A stretch of DNA of 64,000 nucleotides. It comes from Cercis canadensis (Eukaryota; Streptophyta; Magnoliopsida; Fabales; Fabaceae). This document shows positions 1-12,908 of this stretch, piece by piece. The position numbers were made by a program, and so were the translations under genes. Positions within the stretch are counted from its first letter, which is position 1. Every line of letters begins with the position of its first letter. The stretch is from positions 315,708-379,707 of the forward strand of contig QAOA01006931.1 in NCBI GenBank assembly GCA_003255065.1, written 5' to 3'. The notes under the pieces were generated by a model that worked only from the letters and a program-made list of their open reading frames with translations, did no database searches and had not been told where the DNA came from.

Positions 1-602
1 GAAGAAGACAAATAATTTTTTAGTTTTTTCCTCTCATTCAAATACAGTTTCATGACATCTTTAGCAACAGTTACCCTTGAATGAACTTGAAATTTTGGCA
101 ATGCAACATTTATAAAGTTTCTAAAACCTTCATTCAACACAAACTTAAATGACAATTCATCCACACATATCATTATAGCAAGTGCTAATCTACATTCTTC
201 TTGACTAAAAGTGTGCAACTTCATTGTCTTCTCATTCCTCTCATCTTCCAGTTTAGAGACATAACCAACTTCTCTTTGTTTCTTATCAACTATTTTATTA
301 CTAGGATTTTTTGGACAAACAGCCAACTGATTCCTCATGGATGAAGTCCCATTCTTTCCACTAAGGCATGCATAAGTCTTCCCACAATGGTTATACGCAG
401 CTCTCTTACCTTCTTTATTCTTAGTAAAATGACCCCAAACAAAATAAGTGTGTCTAGAGGTAGTATTAACTGTTACCTCGATGCCTTCTTGGCTGTCCTC
501 AATTTGCATTTTGATGCTCTCATCCGGAGTAGGAGCACTCCGCACAAGCGTGCCCGTAGTTTGGGTTGTTCCAAGGGGCATAACTAGAAGTTCTTTATCC
601 AT
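1..602 (-). CDS. hAT-family transposase, N-terminal part (zf-BED), incomplete
   Basis: An open frame runs from ATG at 602-600 to the window edge with no stop (about 200 residues); an in-frame TAG lies ten codons upstream. After a short acidic leader it contains the aromatic block of a BED zinc finger (RHTYFVWGHFTKNKEGKRAA), then NHCGKTYACLSG and SSMRNQLAVCPKNPS, and then the segment FSQEECRLALAIMICVDELS followed by FKFVLNEGFRNFINVALPKF, typical of Ac-like hAT transposases ahead of the catalytic core. These enzymes bind the element ends and excise it. The BED finger seems damaged: the first expected Cys is Tyr (AYNHC) and the expected His before the last Cys is Gln (NQLAVC). The DDE core and the hAT dimerisation region would lie to the left of this window, so I cannot say if the copy is intact. 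Confidence 0.82.
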   Translation of the reverse strand, partial: MDKELLVMPLGTTQTTGTLVRSAPTPDESIKMQIEDSQEGIEVTVNTTSRHTYFVWGHFTKNKEGKRAAYNHCGKTYACLSGKNGTSSMRNQLAVCPKNPSNKIVDKKQREVGYVSKLEDERNEKTMKLHTFSQEECRLALAIMICVDELSFKFVLNEGFRNFINVALPKFQVHSRVTVAKDVMKLYLNERKKLKNYLSS

Positions 603-1032
603 ATCCCAAATTGCACAAGTTATTTCGTACTTAAACTACCCTGTCAATACACAAACCTGTTGTCAACTTTCACACCTATGGACACAACTAAGAAGATAAA
701 AAAAAAAAAATACACACTTTTATAAAATGACATATAAATCAACTTTCCATAGCATTAACTAGCAAGAGTACCCCACTCACGAAGTGTATGACAAAATGAC
801 AAGCTGAGTTTTATCCTAAATAAAATGTGGGTTCAATTTTCCATAGCATCATTAAGAAGAACTGCATAAAATAGGGCATGAAACTCTTAGCTATGGAATA
901 ATTTTAAATGGGTCTCTGTCTCTCAGTGTATATATCTTGTCCTTTTCCCTTCACTAACAATCAAATTGGTACCAAAACTATGCAACATTTTTAATGAAAT
1001 AACATCTCTGCTTGCTTCTTTATGAGATATTG

Positions 1033-1588
1033 TGTTGAAATAGTTTGTAAATATGCTTATAATTAACCAAGTCCCACATTAGTTAAATTAGAATATGTAA
1101 AAGGCTTTATAAAGGCAAACTAAAGTTATAGAGTAACTTTAGTTAAATGGGCACAAGCCCAAATAGTCTAGCAAGTCAAAGCCCATTAATGATCTTCGAT
1201 TTGACAAATATTTTAACATTGGTTTTAATATCTGGACTGGGTCGGGTCAACCCGATTCAAATGGTGGTTAATTAAGTTAACAGGTTTGAATGAGTAAACT
1301 CGAATAAACAATTGTGTCTGTTTCGAACAGACAATTGTGACTATTCCGAATAGACAATTATGTCTTTTAATTATTAACCAATTATATTTGTTCATTAGTG
1401 CCTTTTCAACTCTATAAAAGGGAGCTCCCTAATGCATTAGAATTCACTTTTTCATTGAGAGTTTTTTAGGGGTTTGTTGTATCCTGAGGTAACTTGCTTT
1501 TATAGAGAAGCAATATTACACTCAAGACAGTGTAATTGTTCACGCCTCAAAGCTAACCTAGTTAGTCTCCATTATCGTTTTCCTAACA
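1033..1588 (+). mobile_element. Solo LTR with 5-bp target duplication TATTG
   Basis: The 556-bp segment begins TGTTGAAATAG and ends TCCTAACA, the TG...CA ends of an LTR. It is flanked on both sides by the same five bases, TATTG (1028-1032 and 1589-1593). A TATA-like motif TATAAAAG lies at 1413-1420. No internal retroelement sequence, primer binding site or second distinct LTR is visible, so this looks like a solo LTR left by LTR-LTR recombination. It lies within the leader intron of the hAT element and so inserted after it. The right part of the LTR is repeated once more at 1649-1791 by what looks like an assembly duplication. Confidence 0.75.
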
Positions 1589-1850
1589 TATTGTTCTGAA
1601 GGTAGATATTACTGCTCATAGCTTTCAACTTAACAGAATAATTGGCANACTTTTTCATTGAGAGTTTTTTAGGGGTTTGTTGTATCCTTGGGTAACTTAC
1701 TTTTATAGAGAAGCAATATTACACTCAAGACAGTGTAATTGTTCACGCCTCAAAGCCAACCTAGTTAGTCTCTATTATCGTTTTCCTAACATATTGTTCT
1801 GAAGGTAGATATTACTGCTCATAGCTTTCAACTTAACAGAATAATTGGCA
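1446..1850. repeat. Direct duplication around a single N at 1648 (probable assembly artefact)
   Basis: Bases 1446-1647 and 1649-1850 are two 202-bp copies of the same sequence that differ at only a few positions and meet at a single N. They cover the right end of the solo LTR plus about 60 bp of flank. Equal length, high identity and an N exactly at the junction point to two contig or haplotype ends joined without merging, not to a true tandem duplication. Confidence 0.75.
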
Positions 1851-2699
1851 CATAATGCAAAATATATTCATGTGTTCATTGGGTCATCAAACAAACTAAC
1901 AAATAATATATAGAAACATTCAGCAAATGGGTCTCCCTAAATGAAACACCAACCATCCAAAGGTTAAATTTTTCTTTGCGCTAAACATTATTCTACAGAA
2001 ATAATTTCTGCCCAATCTTTGCCAAAGCATCCCTAGTGGCTTAATAATTTTGCTATTATATAGTTTCCCACGTTTTCTCAATAAGCAAACAACACTAGTT
2101 CTAACTTGCAATTCCAAAATTGATAAAGGGCAATCAACGGTAAACCTGTTCGGAGGAGACATCAATAGTTCTAACCTTCATGGAGATATGGAGATGGGGA
2201 GGGAAAGAATTAAGAACAAGGCAAGCAACAACAGAAACAACAAGCAATACCAGTGAAGCAAACTCACCTAAAAGGCAACCAATACGCGACGAGTGAGAGC
2301 CATTCCCGAGACCGAGTACAACACGACGACAGTGAAGGGACTGAGGGAGAGCCGGAGAGGAGAATCAGAAGGAGATAGAGATGGGAATCAGAGGGAGAGC
2401 GATAGGGAGTAGTAGGGTTAGGGATTTCTTATTTACAATTGGAGTGGGAGATAGAGATTAGAGACCAAGTAGGAGACTTAGGATTAATCAAAATGACATT
2501 GTATTAAAGGAATCAGTTCAGTTTAATCTTGGTTTTCCTTCTCTCAAACTGAGAACCGAACCGACTCTATCGGTTTTTTTAGAAAAACAAACCAAGAACT
2601 GGACCGACTTTCTCGGTTTAGTTTGGTTTACCTCTGGTTCAGTTTAGTTCGATCAGTTTTGCAGGTTTTTCCGGTTTGGCTGACACCCCTAACTACTAC

Positions 2700-5400
2700 T
2701 GCAAGTTATATGAATATTCAAGGCCTGAAATAATATATCCAAGGCCACCATCAATTTTTAATAAGCATAAAAAACATCAACTGACCCTTTCTTGGGAAGT
2801 TTTTATGAGATGAAGACAGCATTATACCACGCGGCTTGTCAAAGTTCCATTAGTGGTCCAACAATACGCACCCAGCAAATGGAACCACATCTGGGGTAGG
2901 GGAAATCTTAGGCAATTATGAGGGGAGAAAAATATATCTAAAAAGAATAATGGAAAGGGTTCTGTTTACATTGTGGGATACGTGTGCTCCCTTATCGTAA
3001 AAACAGAATGGAGAGGAAGAAAATTCTCTATGAACCTAGCACTAACAGGGCCACGGTTACAAATAAATACTGAGAAAATTAGTGATGGGCAGTAGTTGGG
3101 AACTTGTCAAAATTATGGACCATAGATCCAGTATCAGTATTGTTGCTATTTTGGGAGAGTAAATGGGGTCAACGGGTTTGACTTTGTCTCTTTTACAAGT
3201 ATTCGGGCAGTCTAGAATTTGATTTGGTGACTGATTGCAGGAAAGTGCATATATAATGAGCATAATTGTATTGGAGGGAACTTGAGTGGTTTGTGGTCAC
3301 TTCTTTTGATATTGCGCAGGCTTTTTTCCAAAAGGAAAACAAAATAAATAAAAGGCTGAGAACGAGCGTGTTTACATGTTGGGGGTATGGAATGCAGTGT
3401 GGTTTCTGAGGATGTATCTGTCGCTTTTGTTGGTAGGAAAGAAGAGAAAAGTTGAGTAGAGGATCCCCTAATACTGTTAGCATATATCATTTTGGTTTTG
3501 GTTGTGGAATGTGGGGCTATGTGTGTTATGCCTTTCTTGATTACAACACTGCTATCTACTCTTAAGTTTATTTTGGGGAGCATCAATGACGACATTGAAT
3601 AGTGAATAGCCATAGCCTTTTCGGTGATGGTCGCATCCGATGCAACTTTTTTACAAGTCACGCTTATCTGCCAAATGCCCACACATCATCATATTGGTAA
3701 TTGGACAAGCCAGTGCCTGCTTTTCCAATATACTATCTATAGTTATAGTAATAGTAATAGTAGTATGTATGTATGTATCCTGTTCCTCTGCGTTCTGCTA
3801 TATCCTTGGGAACATTGTTTTATGTGGGTGTTGTTTAGGCACCAAATTGAGCTCAACACATTCCATAATCCCTAACCAGCAAACAACAAAAACAGTTCTC
3901 CATGTACTTACTACTACCAGGGCCAACTTTACGGTTTTGGTCTACTATCTATTATATAATCCATCTAGAATGGGAGACAGATATATAGTACAAGTGTAAA
4001 TTCTTCGTTTTTTGCTTTCTTTTAGAAACAAAGCACAATTATGTCCTGCCTTCTTGTACATGGGCCAGTCCAGCCCATTGATTTCGGACATACCTCCAGG
4101 TAATAAGGAGAGACCACAAAAAAAGAGACACCAATGAAATGATACATGAGACTTCAAATAATTAATTACAAGCCTTGATTTTCACTAGCATTATACAAGA
4201 AATTCGATTATTAATTAACAAAATAAGAAACTTTGCAACATGTCATCCAATCGTTATAATATGGCTACTATGAATTAATGTAGCTGATATGAGTTAGTTT
4301 CTGCACACATGTTGATGTGGCTACTCATTCTGTACTTCGCTCACTTTATTTTGTTATTTTCTATATGATAACTAGGGGTTCACCCATGTGTTGAACGAGT
4401 AAATTAAACTAAGGGGTAACTCAAAATAGTTTCAAAGAGCTATATAATATATATGTTCGTATATAGTTCACCTACATATATGTAATAGTAATTTTCTTTT
4501 CCCCAGTTTTAGATGTAAATAATGACATATATACCCATAAAGTTTGTTAAATAATACATTAATAACTCAATAAATGCTTATTGTATAATTTTTTGGAGCT
4601 TAAAATGATTATGATGTTACTATGATTCATATGCTACATAAATTTTTAAGCAATAATGATGAATAAATAGTGTAATAAAAAAGAAATATTATTGATTAAC
4701 GAAAACATCAAATTAACAGGTCCAGTCCCTCTACTCAAAGTTTAGTATTGAAATTCAGTCCTAAATTTCCCAGTGTTGAAATCAAACAAAAAATTTGTGC
4801 CATTTGTAATTGGTGAAAACTATTGCATATAATAAAATAAATTGAAGTATTGTTAATGAAACTATTCAATCACTCCAAACTAGCCATTTTGTTACTTATA
4901 GGTTATCGATAATTTTTATGAATGACAATACCTGATTGCTTTCCTAGTTTTGGCAATGGCATAGGCATTCTTTGAAATGAAGGGATACAAAGTGGATTAA
5001 TTTAAATTCAGTCTGTTTCATCCTCAAATTATATGGAGCGAAAAGATTAATCAGATAGTGTGAGTACACAACGAAGAAGCTTATGTTCCACCCTAGAAAG
5101 AAAAAATAACAAGCTTAAAGGCAGAAAGTAGCTAGTTATTTATCATAAAGTTAACCAGTTGCAGTAGTGGGGAAATTCAGGAATGTAAATTTTAAGATCT
5201 CGTAATTAGAAGTGCATGCACAGTTCATAAGTTCCGATGATAATACAATTTAGTACTTAATTATCAACACGAAACGACCTTAAGCAATAGACACGATAGA
5301 TAAGTTAAGGAATTAGAGTTCCCTGCTGAGCTTGAGAGGCTGATTGACTTGGAAAACTTTTCCTCTTCATAATTACTGGAAACAGACGACAAAGTCCAGA
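2700..5400. other. Intergenic, no gene seen
   Basis: AT-rich spacer between the hAT element and the 3' end of the YABBY gene. Open frames here are short, overlap on both strands and show no recognisable domain. An (AC)n run lies at about 5508-5523, just downstream of the YABBY stop. Confidence 0.5.
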
Positions 5401-5401
5401 A

Positions 5402-7721
5402 TTAGTAGGGAGAAACACGAACATTAGCGGAAGCAAAAAACCCATCTTTCATCAGAACGTCCTCTCCTTCCTGAACAAAAAGATAAGGAACAAGCACATA
5501 AAGACACAAACACACACACACACTCAGAAATCAAAGTCAGGGAAGGATATATGTTATTTTTGTGTCTGAAATTAACATTTTGTTTGCAAAGAGAAGAGGG
5601 CGCACAATAACTTAATTACCTGCTGGCGCACATTTGTCTTCTTCACTGTCTGGTCAGGCATGAGACCAAAGTGGATGTGTGGGAAGTGGGCCCACTGACA
5701 TACAAAAGAATACAAGCACGTCACACATCTAATGAACTCCAAAACCATAGTGTGTGTTTGGTTTTAGAATAGAAAGAAAAGTATTGAAACCCTAATTTTA
5801 TTTTATTTTTCTTTTTGGTAAACATCAAGGAGAAACCCTAATTTGGTAAAGTAAGAAACCTGGATGAGAGACATTTTTATTTATTTATTTATGGATTTGG
5901 GTTTAAGTGAGATCATACATTCTTGGCAGCTGCGCTGAAGGCTTCTCTGTGGGTTATATCGGGATTGACAGACTTGATGCGTTGGATCTCGTCCCTGCAG
6001 AGTTTATTTATTTATTTGGACCATCCAAATTTGCTTCAATTTCAGAAACATTTAATTGAAAAATGAAGATATAAGAGAGAGAAAGAGCGAGATAGTGAAG
6101 GCTTTTACTTAAATACTCACTTAATGAAGCGGTTGTACGCGGAGGGGACTCTCTGTCTCTTCTCAGGAGCTGGACATATAGCACACAAATATAAACATCC
6201 AAACCCAGACAGATCAAATTCACTTCCTTTGACTTTTATCTGCATTTTTTTTTATTGTAATATAATCTTTTTGGTTGCTTGTCTCATCATTATTGCTTCC
6301 TGCCTAAATATCTATCCACATATATATGCTTCTCTACTATTTTGTAAGTTTCAAACAACTATAATTCCGAAGGCGAGAAACTGCACTATCTTTCTCAATC
6401 ATCTGACTATTCTCCACTCTCTTTCGTTGCGCACTTACAAATGTGCCAAAATAACCTACGTTTTCCTTTCATCTACTACAGTGCTGACAACTAAAGAATA
6501 ACCAGCTGGCTAACCAAAATGTAAAGAAAATTAGATAAAGAACTAAGCAGTCTTTTTAAAACTGGATTACTTGCTGTGCTGATCAGCTGATGTATATATG
6601 AAAAAAGATGTGCTCAGCTTTTTTAGGCTCTTAATTAGGGTTAGCATTGTTGTTTTTATTTAGGGCATGCTCTTAGAAGCAAGCAGAGAGTTTAACTGAT
6701 TATGCCCTAAAGACCCTTTCCCATCTACCAATGGAAACGGACCAGAGAGCACCTTCAGGACTGTTGATAGTGACCAAAAAGGGCAACAGCTAGCATGACT
6801 TTGGCCTTTGAAAAACAACAGTATATTTAGCACGGGAAAGTTGCTTTGGAGGAAAAATAACATGGGATAAATAAGAACGGGAACCGTCATTTTGACCAAG
6901 AGAGTGAAATCCCTCAGTTGAAAGCCCTATGGAATTACGAGAACAAAAGAGAGTGAAATCTCACGTCTGTTTATGACCGGTGGCCGTGGAAGCTCATCAG
7001 CTGCAGTCCTGGCAGGCATAGAGCAGTCATTTGAAGAGTTGGTCTGGTTGATCAAGAAATTTGGGGATGGATTTGGCATCTCCTCCTGCACAATCATCGT
7101 CCAAGGAAAACTTCCATCAAATTCAACATAGGGGTATTTTCTTCCCAGAAAAAATTGCAATAACACTTTGATTTTCATAAAAGGGAAGAGATGATAAGTG
7201 TCAGTTCCTCTCTATGAACAGAACAAAAAATTTAAGGGTATGCGTATACCAGAAGGTTATGGGATGGAGAGAATAAGGAGTGACCCAAGTGAAATTGATT
7301 TGGCGAAGGCAGAAGCAATCCACGCATGTTCACTGGCAGGAGATTGGTGCAATGGCCGCATCGGACAGTCACGGTTTTGAACAAGCTTGTGCAAGGAACG
7401 CTTACCTGAAATTGAATAAACAAAACAAAAGGTGAGAAAGGATAGAGAGAAGGAAATTAATTTAATCACTTAGACGGAAAGAACCTAAAACATTTAGGAC
7501 GAAAAGAAAGACAAAAAAACTGGGCTAGCATAGAGTGAGGGACATCAGCTGAAGAAAAACCCTAGAGAGGGAAAGTGTCATGAATGAACAAAGTTTTGGG
7601 GGAGCAAGGAAGCAAATGAACATACAGCGAGCACGGTGTCACAAATGTTGCAGTGGACATAACAAAGCTGCTCGGAAGGGGGGAGGTGGTCCAGCGATAA
7701 GGTAGTAGAAGAGGATGACAT
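5402..7721 (-). CDS. YAB1: YABBY transcription factor, FIL/YAB1 type
   Basis: Seven coding exons, in gene order: 7721-7626, 7405-7250, 7085-6965, 6169-6121, 5994-5919, 5694-5620 and 5470-5402. They give 213 residues; all introns are GT-AG and every phase joins. The N-terminal zinc finger has C24-x2-C27, twenty residues, then C48-x2-C51 ([13 protein letters not shown] ... VRCGHC). The HMG-like YABBY domain (about 125-172) reads [20 protein letters not shown], then [20 protein letters not shown]. The MSSSS start, the [13 protein letters not shown] and NFLINQTN blocks and the VSPY ending fit the FILAMENTOUS FLOWER/YAB1-YAB3 clade, nuclear regulators of abaxial identity in leaves and floral organs. 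The start is the only ATG ahead of the finger in exon 1. A TATA-like CTTATATC (about 7914-7921) and GA/GT repeats lie upstream. The length is close to Arabidopsis FIL (229 residues, from memory). Paralogue assignment within the clade is less certain than the family. Confidence 0.95.
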
Positions 7722-8130
7722 CTTGGGTAGCCCCTTTTTCTTCTCTTATAAAAATTTGATTGATGATTGGTCTCTTGATTGATTGATTGATAGATTGACA
7801 GGTTAACCACCACCTTGGATATGCTTTTTTTGATTATGAGTTGTGAAAGAAAGGTGCAGAGAGACAGAGAAAGAGTGAGAGGGAAAGAGAGAGGTGATCT
7901 ATTGGGTCTGCTAGATATAAGAGGGGAAAGGCACGGAATTCTTCTCTCTTCTTCTGTTTATTGGTGTTGTTTATAGGGCTATTCACATGTATGTGCAAGG
8001 ATACATGTATGTATGTATGTAAGAACCCCATCATCATCATCACCATCATACAAGGTAGAGAGGGGTTTTAACATGAATAAGTAGGGAGTTATAATATAAC
8101 ATAGAAACATGTGTGGTTGGCATTCCCGAT

Positions 8131-8164
8131 GTGTGTGTGTGTATGGGGAGAGAGAGAGAGAGAG
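8131..8164. repeat. Compound (GT)n(GA)n microsatellite upstream of the YABBY gene
   Basis: A (GT) run followed after a few bases by a (GA) run, about 410 bp upstream of the YABBY start codon. On the gene strand it reads as a CT-rich then CA-rich stretch, common in plant promoters and leaders. It is likely length-polymorphic. Confidence 0.85.
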
Positions 8165-8229
8165 GCGGCAGATGTGGGGGAGAGGAGCCAGAAAGGGACG
8201 TGTGCATGGGGTGATATAGCTTTCACACA

Positions 8230-11200
8230 TTCACCTGTTGTTTTCAGCAGTTAAAGAGGGTGTTGTCTTGTGGTGTGATGATCTCAATCCCTCTGATTAT
8301 TTAAAGATTTTCCTCAATTTCCGAACTAAGGAACCCACTACACTCCCAGGCATGAGTGAGCTGAACCCTAACACTTTCCCTTCCAAGTCCTCCTCCGCCT
8401 CCTTAGGGCTCCTCACTAACTTGGCTCTTCTCCAGCCACAGCCAGTAAAACTAGAGAAACTCCATAATAGCATCATCACATACTATTATTATTTATGCAA
8501 TAAAAAAAGCTTTTACTTTTGGTGATTTGACTACTCAATCTCGCTGCCCTTACACAGACTGATACGTATTTAAGTCAGTAAAAAACATCTCAGTAAGCAG
8601 ACTTGCCTCTTCCTTCTTACCACCTTTGTCCTTTACAAAATTTCTATTTCTTTTTGGCTTATGTTAGCTAATTTGGTTAGAATCTTTTCCCATGCCTCCT
8701 TTTCTAACACAATCCTCTAAGGTTTCCACTTCTAAGTTTGCGGACTACCCCTACCTTGGGTGAAATTGATGGTTGCCAATTCCCTTCTTAACTCATTCAT
8801 CTGAGACATCAGATCAGAACCATCACCATCCATGCCCTTTAAAAACCTATGAGATACCCTCTTCCCCAAAAAGGTGATCATGTCATCATTCATTTGTAAA
8901 TCGCAAATGGGATGGATGGGTCAAGTGCAACTTCTATGCAAAATTATTAAATGTGTTAGTAATAGGGGATAGAAGTTGTAAAGTTTGTTGGCCCCTTACA
9001 GACCACCAAGATGGTCCTATTCAAGATCTGAACCATACCCAAATATCAAACATGTCAAAGAGGAAATTGATACACAAGAGACACTAGACCGAGTCTTACG
9101 CAGAAAGCATATATGCTATTGCTCTATAAAGAAAAAGCAAGGAAAAAAAGGACAATTATAAATGCGACGGCAAAATAAAGAGAATATAAAAATAAAAATA
9201 TATAAGGCACTATATATATAGTAGGATAAAATGTTTAAATAATTTATAAAAATCAAAATTTAATATTTTTGTATTGTCATATAATAAAAAAAAAAAATTG
9301 CTAGATAAGTATAGTTTAAAATTCCACAACCATACGCGATTGCAAATAAATCAACCTTATGTATATATACATGGCTTTTACCATTATGGTTCGCAGTGAT
9401 AAATGGCGGCACTAACTTGTCAATTTCAATTTGTACTTCTCTGTTTTTTGAACTTTTGGGCAGTTCAATTAAATAAAGAAGCTATTCTTGTTGCCTCATC
9501 ACCTTACCACTTTGATTGAGATGCCGGGAGAAGGGCGAAAATTGCCCTAATCATCTCCATAGTGCCAGTAAATGATTGAAGGCTATGTAGCGACTAGCAA
9601 ATTATTGCCTTGTTGACAATTTATAGAGAACATATAATTGATATGGTGTAGTAGATTCCTGCCTTTCTTGACTGTGTCCATTTCCATTTTTAGTGGGTTC
9701 TGGTTTAATTTTTTCGTTTCCCATTGTTTTCTTTTGATAAATTTATGGTTGTCAAATACTTCTTCTCTTCATGCCAGAACCAGTGTAATCCATTAACCAA
9801 AACCAGTGGATCTCCCTAAATACTATAATTTCTTCCTATATAAGGATGTAACCCACACCCACAGTCACAGGGACAACCCCTGTCGCCACAATTAAGCAAT
9901 GTTAGATTTACATTTAATATCACATCACAACCAGAAAAGAAGGATTTACATTCAATAACATATCAATTTACATTCTAATAAAGTTATAAGATGTGGTTTA
10001 GCAATTAAGAGTTCGAGTAAAAAAAAATGTTTCAATAAAACAAATCTAAAACTTTCTTAATTAATGCAGTACTTCATGATCACAAACTTAACTGATTTTT
10101 TACTTTGTAGCAACGAATTTGGATAACAAGTTAAATGCCAACCAAAGATATATGTATAAGGCGAACCGAAAAGCCTTTGGACTCATTTTCTTTAACTGGA
10201 AATAGAGACGAGAAATCACTAGGTGTACTGATCGCTAGTGATGGAGGATTGTGTAATTTACATAAAGTCCTAAGTTTAGTTCTTAATGTTAAGCAAATTT
10301 TTTTAAAAAATAAAGAATCGTGAGACATGGAAGAGATGAATATATGGCTAATGTAATTTGTGACGTGGGCATTCTTGGTGCCTAATTAAGGAGAGTAATG
10401 GCGCCAAGAATGGTATAGTAAGCTAGAATGAACTAGGCTTGTAGACTAAAATCAGGGCTTGTACCCGGTATGTTGAGGACATTGGCCATATTTGGCAGAG
10501 GGATTAGGTCAAAATAGGACAGATGCTCTTTTCCTCAGACTGTTGGTAGACAACTCCTTAAGCACGAAGCTCGAGTCTTATAATCCAACGACTGTACTTA
10601 CGCGAAAGGTTTAACTTATAATCCCACTTTTAAACTATTCAAGGATCACGAGAAAGAAAGTCAGACAGCAGGGGGAAAGAGATTGCTAACTTCGTTTTTT
10701 GTTCCTTACTTCAACCTCTGTTTGCCAACCATAAATAGTATAGTATGAAGGTTAATGAAGCTTGCCATCTATAAATGGTATAATAATGTACAATCACTTG
10801 AACATAGGGGGAGTGAGATCGAGGTAAAAGCTTAAATTAGACTCTCTTTTATGAAAAAGGAAAAAACTCATAGTATGAATGTTCCATCAAGGTAAAAAAA
10901 AAAGTGAACATAAATATATTTTCATCAAATTACGTGGAACTGATCATGCATGACCTTCCATTCCAATGTATGTATCATTGATTCAGCATGAAGAAAGTAA
11001 TGGCCACAGATGCATGTATGAATTCCTTAGAATTCAATATTAAATATTAAATAGACAATATGTTATATTTATAAACTAAAACATATATATGTACGAATAA
11101 GGAAAAGCCAGTGTCTGTAAAAAGCCTGCTAGGAGCTATTTGTTGCTGCTTGTGGGGATATGAGGATCTTTCAAATCTCTCTCTCATGGGAGTGTTTGGG

Positions 11201-12257
11201 TAGAAACCGATAAAGTGGTAATTCAATGTGCTGTGCTATCTGAATTTTCTTTTTTGGCCTCTCGAACTGGCCCTGTTGGTCACCTTGCTTTGCCTCCTTC
11301 CATCCCTCCATTCCTGAGGATTCGAGTTACATACGTACAAGTTGAAAGGCATGGCGAGGGTGATAGATAGCATACGGTACATTTAGCTCAGCCCCAGCCA
11401 TAGGCACAAAGAAATGCTCTCCTCGACCTCGAGCTATGTTGCATGAGCATGAGGGACCTGTTGTTACTTCTGAACCACACAAGTAAACTGACATATACCC
11501 CACAAAAGGGATGAGGTTTACAACTTTGAGGGGGCATGCGAGAGGGAGAGTGTTGCCCTACATTATTAACCTATCAGTTCCTTCAACTAGTTACCTTACC
11601 TGCTTTCTTCAATTTGGTATAGGACAAACTTCGACTAGGATAGACACAACACAGGATCCTCCTTGTTTCCTCTAATCTCTGCTAGATCTCTTTGCAATGT
11701 ACCTGCATCCTCATACCCTATTATCTATAATCACTTAATGCAAGTCAAATTAAGTCTTCAACACGCAATTTCCTCATAAAGCTTTCATGACATATGCAGT
11801 GGACTGGAATTAGTTATAAAAGTGATCCAGAGTCGTCGACTTTGTCATAAGAACATGAAACAATTTTGTGCCTCCTACTATAGAGGTGCACTTCATGGAT
11901 ATGAGCCAATCTAATCACGTTCTGTTCATCTTAAATATTAGAAGTTGTTGGGGGAAAAAAAAAAGGAAGCTTAAACCATATATAGGACAGAATATCCTTG
12001 CTTTGTTTTATCTCTCTAATATTGACATGATAGACAAATAGTATTTGAAAGTGTAAATTTGGACCAACAAGAATGTTTATAAACAACCAACTTATAGGAA
12101 TGCAAATCCTTTTGCAATTTTAAAAAAAAAAAAAAAGGATGGCGGGAAACTGGGAATAACATCATTTGAAGGCTCTCTAGAATGCAAGTCTCATGGTTAG
12201 TTTGATTGACTGTGTCCACTTAACTTTGGATCACCACAGCATGAGGCATCCTTGATA
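8230..12257. other. Intergenic, no gene seen
   Basis: A 4-kb AT-rich spacer upstream of the YABBY gene, so it probably holds that gene's distal promoter. The open frames are short (95 residues at most) and carry no recognisable domain. I see no RNA gene and no clear transposon ends. Confidence 0.45.
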
Positions 12258-12265
12258 GTAGCAGG

Positions 12266-12900
12266 TAGAGCTAGAAAATGGGTTCGCCCTTCCGTTTTGG
12301 CTCGATCGGGTTGTGTGCTGACTAATTTGGNCGTTTTGGCCCGATCGGGTTGTGTGCTGACTAATTTGGCCCGTTTTTATTTTGGCCAGCATATTGCCAA
12401 CCCAACTTGACCCTCTACGGGATACAGGCTAAAACTTTTTTATTTTTTGAACTTGTTAAGTTATTTTTATTTGTAATTAGGCTAAAAATTAATCAAGGTT
12501 TAGATTTTTTTTCTTTAGTTATTTTGGCTAATTTGTTAATGAATCTAATTAAACAAAACAAAACATACATAAAGTAATAAATAAAATTAAAATAAAGAAT
12601 CAAATATATATAAAAAAAAATGTATGTAAGTGTAAATTTAAAATAAAGACGCATAAATAATTAACACAAATTGTATTAGTGCATACTTTTAAATAACACT
12701 TATTAATATGATTTAGTAGTGCGATTAAAAAAAAAAAAAAAAGAGCCAGCTTAGCACGAACCCAAATTGGTCGTGGGCCAATTTAAGCAGAGCCAAATTG
12801 GCCCGGTTCTATTCAAGCCATTCTTTCTATAGCTCAACCCTCTATTTTTTTGAGCTAAAACAGATCAACCCCTCAGGTTTAGCTCATTTTCCTAACTCTA
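12266..12900. mobile_element. Short non-autonomous hAT element with 8-bp target duplication
   Basis: The ends form an imperfect inverted repeat: the left begins TAGAGCTAGAAAATGGG, and the right, read on the minus strand, begins TAGAGTTAGGAAAATGAGC. Both sides carry the identical 8-mer GTAGCAGG (12258-12265 and 12901-12908). An 8-bp duplication and TAGAG-type ends are hAT hallmarks. The interior is AT-rich and non-coding, with GGCCC-rich segments near both ends. A single N at 12331 separates two near-identical stretches of about 35 bp, so the true length is probably near 600 bp. Confidence 0.85.
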
Positions 12901-12908
12901 GTAGCAGG

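Larger units (their letters stand above)
1..2691 (-). mobile_element. hAT (Ac-type) DNA transposon, 5' part, cut by window edge
   Basis: The minus strand reads as the 5' half of an Ac-type hAT element. The outer end, at 2671-2691, reads TAGGGGTGTCAGCCAAACCG on the minus strand, which resembles plant hAT terminal inverted repeats. A GC-richer leader (about 2268-2420) ends at a good splice donor (GTGAGT, 2267-2262). A likely acceptor (TTCTTAG) ends at 688, so a leader intron of about 1.6 kb precedes the transposase start at 602. The other terminal repeat lies beyond base 1, so the 8-bp target duplication (expected to include 2692-2699, ACTACTAC) cannot be confirmed. A solo LTR sits inside the leader intron. 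Family assignment rests on the transposase fragment; the end position is inferred. Confidence 0.72.

Noticed and set aside
3212..3682. Open frame of 156 codons on the minus strand
   Set aside because: Overlaps other open frames on both strands, no domain, no start context or splice structure that extends it.
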